DNA from: an uncultured Verrucomicrobiota bacterium
GTDB lineage: Bacteria > Verrucomicrobiota > Kiritimatiellia > Kiritimatiellales > Tichowtungiaceae
Assembly: GCA_903826865.1 (NCBI GenBank)
Contig: CAIKGD010000040.1
Location: forward strand, 1-64,000
DNA: 64,000 nt
Reading direction: 5' to 3'
The number at the start of each line of letters is the position of its first letter. Position 1 is the stretch's first letter. Made by a program: the position numbers and the translations under genes. Below, piece after piece: positions 35,633 through 43,914 of the stretch. The notes beneath the pieces were generated by a model. The model saw only the letters and a list, made by a program, of their open reading frames with translations. It was not told the DNA's origin and did not search any database.

Positions 35633-36957
35633 CAACGCAGAACGTTAATTTGACCGAGTGGGAGACGCGGGAGCCGTCCAAAGGCAGCCCCTTGGAGGGG
35701 CCGGTATTGGCCGGCCATCCAGCGGCCCGGCATTTGGCCGAAACGCTCACCCGCCGCGGACGGATTGAAATCCTTGAGCTGGCGCGGGGCTTGGAGTTGC
35801 GGGCATCATCGTATGTCGGGCGTTTCGCTTTGGGTGAATTACTCGTCACTATTAAGCCCAAGATTTCCGGCGTGCCGTTAATGAATCTGCTTCGCTATGC
35901 CTACCGGCTCCGTCATTTGGATTTGTTCGACGAGGTTGGCTATGCAACCTCACAGGCCAGCTTCGAGGATTTATTGATTCATCAGTTGGCCGCCGAATCG
36001 TCCGAATTGCTTTCCCGTGGTCTCCACCGTGATTATTTGCGTACTAACTCCATGCTGGCCAGCCCGCGAGGGCGGATTGATTTCGGCGGTTACATGCAAG
36101 TCGCCGCTAATGCTGGGGTAGCTTTGCCCTGTGTCCATTATCCCCGCAGCGAGGATAACTGTTTAAATCAGGTATTGCATGGTGGACTGGAATTAGCTGC
36201 CCGGATGACGTTGGATCGTGAATTAAGTGGTCGCGTCCGGCGTTTGGCAAAAAGTTTTACCGGAAGGATCACACCAAAGAATTTGGACGCTACTGGCTTT
36301 GCCGGGGCATGGCATTCACTCGACCGACGCACCAGTGCCTACCGACCTGCGCTTACCTTGATTCAGATGCTTCTGAATACTCAGGGTGCGTCCTTGACGG
36401 ACACCAAATCACCCATGCCCGCTGCTGGCTTTCTGTTCGACATGAATCGCTTTTTTCAGACGCTCCTTTCCCGCTTTCTTGGCGAGAACCTCATTGATTA
36501 CGAGGTTCAGGATGAACGAGTGTTGCGCGGAGTGTTCAGTTACGACCCGGCCAACAATCCTCGTAATCATCGCTCGCCATCGCTTCGTCCTGATTTTCTC
36601 GTGCTACGTAATCACAAGATTGAAGCCGTTCTGGATGCCAAGTATCGTGATCTGTGGGAAAGAAATCTGCCGCGTGAAATGTTATATCAGCTTGCCCTCT
36701 ATGCCTTGGGGCAGGAGAGCGGTAATCGCCGCGCAACAATTATTTACCCCACCTTGGAAGATGCCGCTCGTCAACAGATTGTTTTCGTTAAGGATCCGCT
36801 AAGCGGTACCTTGAAAGCAGAGATAATTCTGCGACCGGTTCACCTGCTCAAACTCGACCTGCTTTTGCGCGACAAAGGTGTTCATGCCCAGCGTAACCGA
36901 ATCGAGTTTGCCAAGCAGCTAGCTTTCGGAGAGTCATCTGATATTTCAACCAACTAA
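35629..36957 (+). CDS. mcrC: McrC-like nuclease subunit
   Basis: A 442-residue partner of McrB. The N-terminal half (LRASSYVGRFALGELLVTIKPK, LLRYAYRL) is typical of McrC. The nuclease site is Asp322 (LRPDFLVL) and Asp336-x-Lys338 (VLDAKYRDLW), a PD-(D/E)xK arrangement. The start overlaps the mcrB stop by four bases (ATGA), implying translational coupling and a fixed stoichiometry. hsdR begins 12 bases later. Confidence 0.93.
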   Translation: MTTQNVNLTEWETREPSKGSPLEGPVLAGHPAARHLAETLTRRGRIEILELARGLELRASSYVGRFALGELLVTIKPKISGVPLMNLLRYAYRLRHLDLFDEVGYATSQASFEDLLIHQLAAESSELLSRGLHRDYLRTNSMLASPRGRIDFGGYMQVAANAGVALPCVHYPRSEDNCLNQVLHGGLELAARMTLDRELSGRVRRLAKSFTGRITPKNLDATGFAGAWHSLDRRTSAYRPALTLIQMLLNTQGASLTDTKSPMPAAGFLFDMNRFFQTLLSRFLGENLIDYEVQDERVLRGVFSYDPANNPRNHRSPSLRPDFLVLRNHKIEAVLDAKYRDLWERNLPREMLYQLALYALGQESGNRRATIIYPTLEDAARQQIVFVKDPLSGTLKAEIILRPVHLLKLDLLLRDKGVHAQRNRIEFAKQLAFGESSDISTN

Positions 36958-36969
36958 ACTGGATTAACC

Positions 36970-39900
36970 ATGAGCACAACCGACATCACCGAAAAAGGCC
37001 TCGAAACCCTCATCATGCGCCATCTGACCGGCGGGAACGGGTTTGATGTTCCGGCGGGACGTGTGGACGAGACTCCCGAAAACATCGCCGCGCAAAAAGC
37101 AGGCGGTGCCGGGTATTTTGCAGGTAGCCCGAAGGACTACGACCGCGCCTATGCACTGGATACAGCCCAGCTTTTCGCCTTCCTGTTCGCCACGCAGCCG
37201 GAGGCAGTTAAAAAATTACAGCTTGCGGGTCAGGACAACATCAACCGCCGCCAGTTCCTCGCCCGTATTTCGTCGGAGGTCGGTAAGCGCGGCGTGATCG
37301 ATGTTTTACGCAAGGGCATTGATCACCATCCGGCAGGCCACTTTGACTTTTTCTACGGGACGCCATCGGAAGGCAACACCAAAGCCGCCGCGCTCAACGC
37401 TAAAAACCGTTTTTCGATCACACGTCAGCTCGCCTACAGCAATGATGAGACGCGCCGAGCCCTCGACCTCGGCCTTTTCATTAACGGCCTGCCCGTCGCC
37501 ACCTTCGAACTGAAAAACAGCCTCACCAAGCAGACGGTGGAAGATGCCGTCGAGCAGTACCGCCGTGACCGCGATCCGCGCGAACTGCTCTTCGGGTTCG
37601 GTCGGTGTGTGGTGCATTTTGCAGTGGACGACAGCGAGGTGCGTATGTGTACCGAGTTGAAAGGTAAAGCCTCGTGGTTCCTGCCGTTCAACAAGGGCTG
37701 CAACGACGGTGCGGGCAATCCGCCGAACCCGAACGGGCTTAAAACCGACTACCTCTGGAAAGAGGTTCTCACTCCGGCAGGGCTGACCAACATTCTTGAA
37801 AACTACACCCAGATCGTTGAAGAAAAGAATTCCAAGACCGGCAAGAAAAAGTACAAACAGGTGTTTCCACGCTACCACCAGCTCGGCGTGGTTCGTCAGG
37901 CGCTGGCTGATGTGCGGGTCAATGGCTCCGGCAAGCGTTACTTGATTCAGCATTCGGCGGGCAGCGGCAAGTCGAACTCCATAGCATGGCTGGCACACCA
38001 GCTGATCGGGCTCAAACGAAGCGGCAAAGAAATCTTCGATTCCGTTATTGTGGTCACGGATCGGCGTTTGCTTGACGACCAGATTCAAAAGACCATTAAG
38101 CAGTTCATGCAGGTGGGCTCGACAGTGGGCCATGCCGAAAACTCCGGCGACCTGCGTACGTTCATCGAAGAAGGCAAAAAGATCATCATCTCTACCGTGC
38201 AGAAGTTCCCTTTCATTCTCGATGAAATCTCCACCGAAAGTGGCAGGGCGTTCGCGATTATCATCGACGAAGCGCACTCCAGTCAGGGCGGCAAGACATC
38301 GGCGGCGATGAGCAAAGCGCTAGGCGATGAGTCGGAGGATGCCGATCCGGAAGACGCTATCAATACCGCCCTTGAACAGCGCATGGCGGCGCGCAAGATG
38401 CTCACCAACGCCAGCTACTTTGCTTTCACCGCTACGCCGAAGAGCAAGACGTTGGAACTGTTCGGCGAGCCGTTACCGCCGGATGCCGAGGGCAAAGTTA
38501 AACACAAGCCGTTCCATAGCTATACGATGAAACAGGCTGTGGAAGAGCGTTTCATTCTGGATGTGCTCAAGTGCTACACGCCGGTCGAGAGTTACTACAA
38601 ACTGGTGAAAAAGACGGAGGACGATCCGGAGTTCGATACCAAGAAGGCGCAGAAGAAACTGCGCAAGTATGTCGAAAGCCATGACCACGCGATTCAGCTC
38701 AAGGCGGAAATCATGGTGGATCACTTCCACGAGCAGGTGCTGGCTGCCGGTAAGATCGGCGGACAGGCGCGGGCGATGGTGGTGTGCAATGGCATCGAGC
38801 GGGCCATCCAGTATTTCCACGCTTTCAAAACCTATCTGGCAGAGCGCAAGAGCCCGTATCAGGCCATCGTCGCTTTCTCAGGCGAACCCGACTATTGCGG
38901 GGTCAAGGTCAGCGAATCATCGCTTAATGGGTTTCCCGGCAGTGGCATCGCGGAAAAATTTCAGAACGATCCGTACCGTTTCCTGATCTGTGCAGATAAA
39001 TTCCAAACCGGCTATGATGAACCGCTGTTGCACACGATGTATGTGGATAAGCCACTTTCAGGTATCAAAGCGGTGCAGACGCTTTCCCGGCTCAACCGCG
39101 CCCATCCGCAGAAGCACGATTGCTTCGTTCTCGATTTCCAAAATAATGCGGAGACGATCACCTTTGCTTTTCAGGATTACTATCGCACCACGCTGCTCGC
39201 CGAGGAAACCGATCCCAATAAGCTCCATGATTTGAAAGGTGCTCTCGATAATGCGCAGGTCTATTCACCGGAGCAGGTGCAGAAGATCGTGGAGCTGTTT
39301 CTCAGCGGCGCCGACCGTGATCAACTCGACCCGATTTTGGATACTTGTGTGGCGGTTTATAAAGAGCGGCTCGATGAAGACGGACAGGTAGAATTTAAAG
39401 GGAAAGCCAAGATATTCTGCCGCACCTATGATTTTCTCGCTTCAATCATGCCCTATACGAATCGCGACTGGGAAAAGCTCTCCATTTTTCTAAATCTGCT
39501 GACGCCCAAATTGCCCGCGCCGAAAGAAGAGGATCTTTCCAAAGGCATTCTTGAGGCCATTGACATGGACAGCTATCGCGTCGAGAAGAAGGCCGTAATG
39601 AAAATCGCGCTGGCGGATGAAGATGCACAAATCGAACCCATTCCGACGGATGCCGGTCGGCGGAAGTCCGAGCCCGAGCTCGACCGGCTCAGCAATATTC
39701 TCAAAACCTTCAACGAACATTTCGGAACGCTGTTCACCGATGCCGACCGCGTTGCGAAGCGCATCCGCGATGACATCGCCCCGCAGGTTGCCGCCGACGT
39801 GACGTACCAGAACGCCAAAGAAAATACACCGCACACGGCGCGTATGGCCCACGATCAGGCTCTTAGCAAAGTCATGCAACTCCTGCTCAAAGAAGACACT

Positions 39901-39990
39901 CAGGTATATAAACAGTTTGTCGAAAACGAATCGTTCCGCCGTTTTGTCAGCGACATGGTCTACGAACTGACTACCGGTGCGGCGGCATAA
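36970..39990 (+). CDS. hsdR: Type I restriction endonuclease subunit HsdR
   Basis: A 1006-residue motor and nuclease. The N-terminal nuclease domain has LDLGLFINGLPVATFELKN with the catalytic ELK triad near residues 170-180. The translocase has Walker A SAGSGKS (331-335) and Walker B DEAH at 433-436, then FAFTATPKSK (motif III) and the second RecA domain (FQTGYDEPLLHTMYVDKPLSG, LSRLNRAHPQK). The C-terminal helical domain should bind HsdM/HsdS. All motifs look intact. It is the sixth gene of the operon, after mcrC. Confidence 0.95.
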   Translation: MSTTDITEKGLETLIMRHLTGGNGFDVPAGRVDETPENIAAQKAGGAGYFAGSPKDYDRAYALDTAQLFAFLFATQPEAVKKLQLAGQDNINRRQFLARISSEVGKRGVIDVLRKGIDHHPAGHFDFFYGTPSEGNTKAAALNAKNRFSITRQLAYSNDETRRALDLGLFINGLPVATFELKNSLTKQTVEDAVEQYRRDRDPRELLFGFGRCVVHFAVDDSEVRMCTELKGKASWFLPFNKGCNDGAGNPPNPNGLKTDYLWKEVLTPAGLTNILENYTQIVEEKNSKTGKKKYKQVFPRYHQLGVVRQALADVRVNGSGKRYLIQHSAGSGKSNSIAWLAHQLIGLKRSGKEIFDSVIVVTDRRLLDDQIQKTIKQFMQVGSTVGHAENSGDLRTFIEEGKKIIISTVQKFPFILDEISTESGRAFAIIIDEAHSSQGGKTSAAMSKALGDESEDADPEDAINTALEQRMAARKMLTNASYFAFTATPKSKTLELFGEPLPPDAEGKVKHKPFHSYTMKQAVEERFILDVLKCYTPVESYYKLVKKTEDDPEFDTKKAQKKLRKYVESHDHAIQLKAEIMVDHFHEQVLAAGKIGGQARAMVVCNGIERAIQYFHAFKTYLAERKSPYQAIVAFSGEPDYCGVKVSESSLNGFPGSGIAEKFQNDPYRFLICADKFQTGYDEPLLHTMYVDKPLSGIKAVQTLSRLNRAHPQKHDCFVLDFQNNAETITFAFQDYYRTTLLAEETDPNKLHDLKGALDNAQVYSPEQVQKIVELFLSGADRDQLDPILDTCVAVYKERLDEDGQVEFKGKAKIFCRTYDFLASIMPYTNRDWEKLSIFLNLLTPKLPAPKEEDLSKGILEAIDMDSYRVEKKAVMKIALADEDAQIEPIPTDAGRRKSEPELDRLSNILKTFNEHFGTLFTDADRVAKRIRDDIAPQVAADVTYQNAKENTPHTARMAHDQALSKVMQLLLKEDTQVYKQFVENESFRRFVSDMVYELTTGAAA

Positions 39991-40019
39991 TCAGGAGGTG
40001 TCATCGTGGAAGGAAAGCG

Positions 40020-41165
40020 ATGAATAAAAAATTCCACAAGGAAGTATTCGACCAGCCGACTCAGTTGAAACTCGATATTTTCCGAAAATATATCCGGGAA
40101 TGGCTGCCGGTTTTCCTGTCGAAAAAATACGCGAACGGTTCCGCCGTGTTTAAGCAGATCAATCTGTACGATTACTTCGCCGGCCCAGGAACCGACGCAA
40201 AAGGCACCTTCGGATCGCCTTTGATTATTCAGGAAGAGGTTAAGGCATTCTGTGCCGCAAAGAGTGCTCTTAAGGCGGATGTGCCGGTCAAAATGTTATT
40301 TAACGACATCGAAGAAGAATTTATTGAAGAACTGAAACAGAATGTTGCGAGCCATCGCTGCCAGAAAAACTGCTGTTCATTTGAGTTCAGTGCAAAACCG
40401 TTTCAAGAACTGCTTTCTGACCATTTGCCGGAGATGCGGCAGAAAGGTCATGCCAACCTCATCCTTCTTGATCAGTTTGGTGTCAAGGAAGTCAGCCCGG
40501 AGATCATTCGCAGTCTGTTGGATTGCGGTACGACGGACATCATGTTTTTCATATCTTCTTCGTACATCAATCGGTTTGTCGCTACGGTGGAGTTCCAAAA
40601 CCGATTTTCAATCGATCCGGCGCAGCTCAAAGATATCGAGTACAATGCGATCCATCGGTTCATTTGCGAATATTTTCGCAGCAGTCTGGGCGGAACCGAT
40701 GCGCTGGTTGCCCCGTTTTCAATAAAAAAGGGGCGCAACATCTACGGAGTGATTTTTGCCAGCAGGGATATGCTTGGCATGGAGAAATTTTTGAAGGTGT
40801 GCTGGACTCTGGATGCCATCGCAGGGTCGGCCAACTACAACATAGATAATGAAATATGCTACAAGGGGGATTCCCTTTTTGCCGAGTTTAATAAACCGAC
40901 CCGAGTATCGGTTTTTGAGCAGGACATTCTGAATTTTATTCAGACCGCCCGCCCGGACAACACTGCACTTTATCGCTTCTGCCTTGGAAATGGATTCCAT
41001 TCCTCAAAGGCAAATGACATTCTTGGGGAGTTACAGGATAAGGGACGCATCGAAGTCAGAGACGCCGGTTCTGGCGGACTTGCTCGGAAGAAGAGTTTTT
41101 ATCTAAAGGAACCCCAAAGACTGGTGGTTTACGAGGCAAAGCAATGGCAGCAGGATCTTCTATAG
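40020..41165 (+). CDS. tcmP: Three-Cys-motif partner protein TcmP
   Basis: A 381-residue protein of the TcmP family. It starts [21 protein letters not shown] and carries a methyltransferase-like nucleotide fold ([29 protein letters not shown] at about residue 155), then a helical region and a winged-helix-like end ([19 protein letters not shown]). The family is named for always accompanying a three-Cys protein, which here follows with a 22-base overlap. Its activity is not established. It follows hsdR by 29 bases with an AGGAGG-type site, so it probably belongs to the same operon. Confidence 0.85.
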   Translation: MNKKFHKEVFDQPTQLKLDIFRKYIREWLPVFLSKKYANGSAVFKQINLYDYFAGPGTDAKGTFGSPLIIQEEVKAFCAAKSALKADVPVKMLFNDIEEEFIEELKQNVASHRCQKNCCSFEFSAKPFQELLSDHLPEMRQKGHANLILLDQFGVKEVSPEIIRSLLDCGTTDIMFFISSSYINRFVATVEFQNRFSIDPAQLKDIEYNAIHRFICEYFRSSLGGTDALVAPFSIKKGRNIYGVIFASRDMLGMEKFLKVCWTLDAIAGSANYNIDNEICYKGDSLFAEFNKPTRVSVFEQDILNFIQTARPDNTALYRFCLGNGFHSSKANDILGELQDKGRIEVRDAGSGGLARKKSFYLKEPQRLVVYEAKQWQQDLL

Positions 41166-41860
41166 AGTGGACAGAGTCCACTTGGAATCCGGTGACGGGA
41201 TGCACGAAAATCAGTGCAGGCTGCAAGCACTGCTATGCTGAACGCATGGCAAAGCGTCTTCACGCAATGGGTCAGCCGAATTATCGCAATGGGTTTAAAG
41301 TGACGTGTCATCCGGATGTTCTTGGAATGCCGTTGCGGTGGAAAAAGTCCCAGATGATTTTTGTGAACTCCATGAGCGACCTGTTCCATAACGATGTCCC
41401 GGCGGAGTTCGTTGACGAAATTTTCTTCACCATGAATGCGGCTCGCCTGCATACGTTCCAGATTTTGACCAAGCGGGCCGGGCGTATGGCGCAGTTGGCC
41501 AGCCGCTTTAACTGGACTTCCAATATCTGGATGGGTGTGACGGTGGAAAATGCCGATCACGTTGACCGGATTGATCTTCTGCGCGAAGTCCCCGCCGCAG
41601 TCCGGTTCCTGTCACTGGAACCTTTGCTCGGGCCTCTGCCGAATCTTAACCTCAAAAAAATCGATTGGGTGATTGTCGGCGGCGAATCCGGTCCCGGTGC
41701 ACGCCCGATGGAAAAGGCTTGGGTTACAGACCTTCGCGACCAATGCCTTAAAGCGAATGTGCCGTTTTTTTTCAAGCAATGGGGCGGGGTTCAGAAAAAG
41801 AAGCACGGACGCCTGCTCGGAAAACGCACATGGGATCAAATGCCTGCGGCGACTACATAG
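41144..41860 (+). CDS. Three-Cys-motif protein (Gp37/Gp68, DUF5131; radical-SAM-like)
   Basis: A 238-residue protein with the motif Cys20-x6-Cys27-x2-Cys30 ([17 protein letters not shown]) after [13 protein letters not shown], the signature of the phage Gp37/Gp68 (DUF5131) family. The three Cys probably hold an Fe-S cluster, and the later [21 protein letters not shown] and [12 protein letters not shown] segments make a TIM-barrel-like core resembling radical SAM enzymes. No substrate is known. It overlaps tcmP by 22 bases, the expected pairing. A terminator-like hairpin lies about 300 bases downstream. Confidence 0.87.
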   Translation: MAAGSSIEWTESTWNPVTGCTKISAGCKHCYAERMAKRLHAMGQPNYRNGFKVTCHPDVLGMPLRWKKSQMIFVNSMSDLFHNDVPAEFVDEIFFTMNAARLHTFQILTKRAGRMAQLASRFNWTSNIWMGVTVENADHVDRIDLLREVPAAVRFLSLEPLLGPLPNLNLKKIDWVIVGGESGPGARPMEKAWVTDLRDQCLKANVPFFFKQWGGVQKKKHGRLLGKRTWDQMPAATT

Positions 41861-41881
41861 TATTTTTTCACTTGCGGCCTT

Positions 41882-42148
41882 GCTTTTAAAATACCCAATA
41901 AAGCCTATGAATTGGCACTCTGGACAATGAAAGGCACTTCGTACAGCCGGGCCGGTAAGGCGATCAATACGGCGGCACGGTTTGCGTTGCGTAACAAGGA
42001 CACCGGACTGCCGGAACTGCATAAAGGCAAATGGACGTTGCAGGTTCGCCGGGAAAAACTGGGCACGAATCTCGTATTCGTTCCCCGTCTGCGCCAGCAC
42101 GGTAAACATGCTGATGAATTTGTCGCATTCATCACAACGCTGCTTTAA
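41882..42148 (+). CDS. Small basic protein, start uncertain or lost
   Basis: About 88 codons are open and look genuinely coding (FKIPNKAYELALWTMKGT, AINTAARFALRNKDTG, KLGTNLVFVPRLRQHGKH). The reading frame begins before any ATG: TTG at 41912 and ATG at 41927 cut into the apparent protein, and the codon before KIPN is TTT where ATG might be expected. It may therefore be a decayed small phage-type gene or one started from ATG 41927 (73 residues). I do not recognise it. It stands between the defence operon and the phage-like genes, upstream of a hairpin terminator. Confidence 0.45.
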   Translation, partial: AFKIPNKAYELALWTMKGTSYSRAGKAINTAARFALRNKDTGLPELHKGKWTLQVRREKLGTNLVFVPRLRQHGKHADEFVAFITTLL

Positions 42149-42157
42149 CCGGCGCAC

Positions 42158-42198
42158 AGGAGAGCGGACTCACCACCCGCTTCTCCTGCTTTCTCTCT
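42158..42198 (+). terminator. Terminator between defence operon and phage-like genes
   Basis: Stem AGGAGAGCGG/CCGCTTCTCCT (one bulge) with a loop of nine bases, followed by a pyrimidine-rich, T-rich stretch. It closes the defence operon and the small ORF before the exonuclease gene. Confidence 0.55.
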
Positions 42199-42232
42199 TT
42201 TCGTCCCCCTGAATCCTGCTCACTGGAGAGTC

Positions 42233-43009
42233 ATGAACACCTTTGCAATTGATTTTGAAACCTACTACGACCGCGACTATTCCCTGAAAAAGATGGACGC
42301 CTATTCCTATGTCCATCATCCAAAATTCGACTGCTACCTCATGTCTGTTTATGGCAATGATTTCAAATGGATTGGCCACCCGAAGGATTTTAATCAGTGG
42401 CATCATTTTGAAAACGCCATCCTCGTTGCTCACAACGCCGCCTTTGACTCTCTCGTTTTTAAACGCCTGCAAGAGAAGAGCATCATTCCTCAAATTGAAA
42501 ATCAAATCTGGCGTTGCACCGCATCACTTGCTGTTTACCTTTCCGCACCCCGTTCCCTCAAAGGTGCCTGTAAACAACTGCTCAACATCGACGTGGATAA
42601 AACCCAGCGCAGCAAAGCGAGCGGTCAATCCGGCGCTGATCTGTTTGGGAACGAAGCGATGTTCACTTACGCGCTTGAAGATGCGCGACTCTGTTTTCTG
42701 CTTTGGGAAAAATTTAATCACCTCTGGCCGGTGGATGAGAAGGAATTGGCGACATTGACCTTTGAGTGGGCACAACAGGGGATCAGTGTCGATTTACAGA
42801 CCTTGGGAAAATCTATCCAGACCTTGGAAACACAGCGCTTTAACGCAGTCCAGAATCTGCCTTGGGTGGATGATCCTGACTCCGATACGCCGTTGTCTCG
42901 TAGCAAACTGGCCGTTGCTTGCCGTGAAGCTGGTATTCCCTGTCCAGTGTCGCTGGCAATGGATGATCCGGACTGCGAAGAGTGGGAAGAAAAGTACGGC
43001 CCTGAATAA
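42233..43009 (+). CDS. DEDDy 3'-5' exonuclease, truncated phage DNA polymerase-like
   Basis: A 258-residue protein resembling the N-terminus of phage family A DNA polymerases: FAIDFETYYDRDYSLKKMDA with catalytic Asp7 and Glu9, AHNAAFDSLVF with Asp72, and FTYALEDARLCF with Tyr146 and Asp150 (YxxxD, the DEDDy type). In phage polymerases the exonuclease is followed by the polymerase domain; here the protein stops after a segment that in those enzymes precedes it. It therefore may serve as a stand-alone exonuclease. It starts the phage-like gene group of the integrative element and is followed by a strong terminator. Confidence 0.75.
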   Translation: MNTFAIDFETYYDRDYSLKKMDAYSYVHHPKFDCYLMSVYGNDFKWIGHPKDFNQWHHFENAILVAHNAAFDSLVFKRLQEKSIIPQIENQIWRCTASLAVYLSAPRSLKGACKQLLNIDVDKTQRSKASGQSGADLFGNEAMFTYALEDARLCFLLWEKFNHLWPVDEKELATLTFEWAQQGISVDLQTLGKSIQTLETQRFNAVQNLPWVDDPDSDTPLSRSKLAVACREAGIPCPVSLAMDDPDCEEWEEKYGPE

Positions 43010-43019
43010 CCCTCGCCCG

Positions 43020-43058
43020 CCGTCCGTGCCTTCCCTGTGGGTGCGGACGGTTTTCTTT
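43020..43058 (+). terminator. Terminator after exonuclease gene
   Basis: Stem CCGTCCG/CGGACGG (extended by GTGC pairing) with a 17-base loop followed by TTTTCTTT, eleven bases beyond the exonuclease stop. Good rho-independent form. Confidence 0.75.
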
Positions 43059-43071
43059 CTCCGTCTCGATT

Positions 43072-43100
43072 CAATCATCAATCGGAAATCGGAAATTCCC
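43072..43100 (+). repeat. Short word repeat before a phage-like gene
   Basis: Reiterated words around AATC/GAAATC (CAATCATCAATCGG, AATCGGAAATTCC) fill the leader directly before the ATG at 43102, so the ribosome binding site lies within the repeat. Confidence 0.45.
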
Positions 43101-43101
43101 C

Positions 43102-43512
43102 ATGTGGCCCATCCTCACAGTTGCTTACCTCGAATCGGTCATGAGCCCTGCGCTCTACGCCTCCTACCTGCAATGGCGCACAGACAACCCCGGCAAATCC
43201 GGGCGGCTGTATGCGCTCATCCTGCAAATCGCGACCGAATTCCGGAGCGCCCTGCGGGCCAATGGAACACCGGTGCCTGTCGGCGACGAAACTGCGGTTC
43301 CGTCCGCCTGCCTGCGCCATGCGCAGACCATCATTCTCTACGAGCTCAAACGGGAAATCGGTCTTCCTTTTACAGAAGGGGAAAACAATATGGTGCTGCG
43401 CTCCGACATGTTCTTGCGCAACGTCTGGACTGGAAACATCCCGCTCAGCCGTGACACCGGCGGACTTTCCCCCAGCTACGTTGCACAGGCAGCCGCCATC
43501 GAAAACCCCTGA
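43102..43512 (+). CDS. Phage-like small protein, function unassigned
   Basis: A 136-residue protein (YLESVMSPALYASYLQWR, LYALILQIATEFRSALR, YELKREIGLPFTEGENN). Size and helical character resemble phage head-completion or packaging-type proteins (gp36/DUF1320-like), but I cannot assign it. The Cys residue and NMVLRSDMFLRNVW region may be conserved. It belongs to the same small phage-like group as the genes on either side and has no membrane segment. Confidence 0.5.
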   Translation: MWPILTVAYLESVMSPALYASYLQWRTDNPGKSGRLYALILQIATEFRSALRANGTPVPVGDETAVPSACLRHAQTIILYELKREIGLPFTEGENNMVLRSDMFLRNVWTGNIPLSRDTGGLSPSYVAQAAAIENP

Positions 43513-43527
43513 CCGAAAGGACTCACC

Positions 43528-43914
43528 ATGAAAACTTATCGCCATTCATCGTTCATAGTTCATCTTTCATCATTCGTGCTGGTGCTCGCACTTTGCGCAA
43601 GCAGCAGCGCGGCAGGTATCGCCACCACCCATTCCCTTGCCACCGGCACCGTGACCATCACCAACACTGAGAAACGCTCTTCATGGGTGCCCGTTGCTTT
43701 ACTCTTCCGTTTTTCGGCCCCGGCATCCGGCGCGATCACCGTCGAACGCCGCACCGGCTCAACATCCTTTCTTCTGACGAGTTGCGCACTTTCCAACAAT
43801 CAGCACGCAGTTTGGATTCCGGAAGCCGACATTCCCTTTAACGAAAACGACGCTTTGAACATCACCAGCACCATCACCAACGGCACCGTTGAAATCATCC
43901 GAAAGGGCGAATAA
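43528..43914 (+). CDS. Small secreted protein with repeat-derived signal region
   Basis: A 128-residue exported protein. The N-terminus MKTYRHSSFIVHLSSFVLVL is encoded largely by the word repeat at 43541-43577 and forms a Sec-type signal ending near CASSSAA. The mature part (TVTITNTEKRSSWVPVALLFRF, FSAPASGAITVERR) is beta-rich. It looks like a small structural or fibre-associated protein of the phage-like unit; no family is recognised. It ends immediately before the next gene. Confidence 0.55.
   Translation: MKTYRHSSFIVHLSSFVLVLALCASSSAAGIATTHSLATGTVTITNTEKRSSWVPVALLFRFSAPASGAITVERRTGSTSFLLTSCALSNNQHAVWIPEADIPFNENDALNITSTITNGTVEIIRKGE
43541..43577 (+). repeat. Word repeat inside a coding region (signal peptide)
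   Basis: Reiterated pyrimidine-rich words ATTCATCGTTCATAG and TTCATCTTTCATCATT lie inside the signal peptide region of the small secreted protein, in frame. Similar words occur at 16996-17113. Confidence 0.5.

Noticed and set aside
37306-38277. 323-codon minus-strand frame over hsdR
   Set aside because: Shadow frame; the plus strand carries intact HsdR motifs in the same place.
43020-43600. CRISPR array from the repeated short words
   Set aside because: The words are degenerate, contiguous and have no uniform repeat-spacer period, and no cas genes occur in the window.
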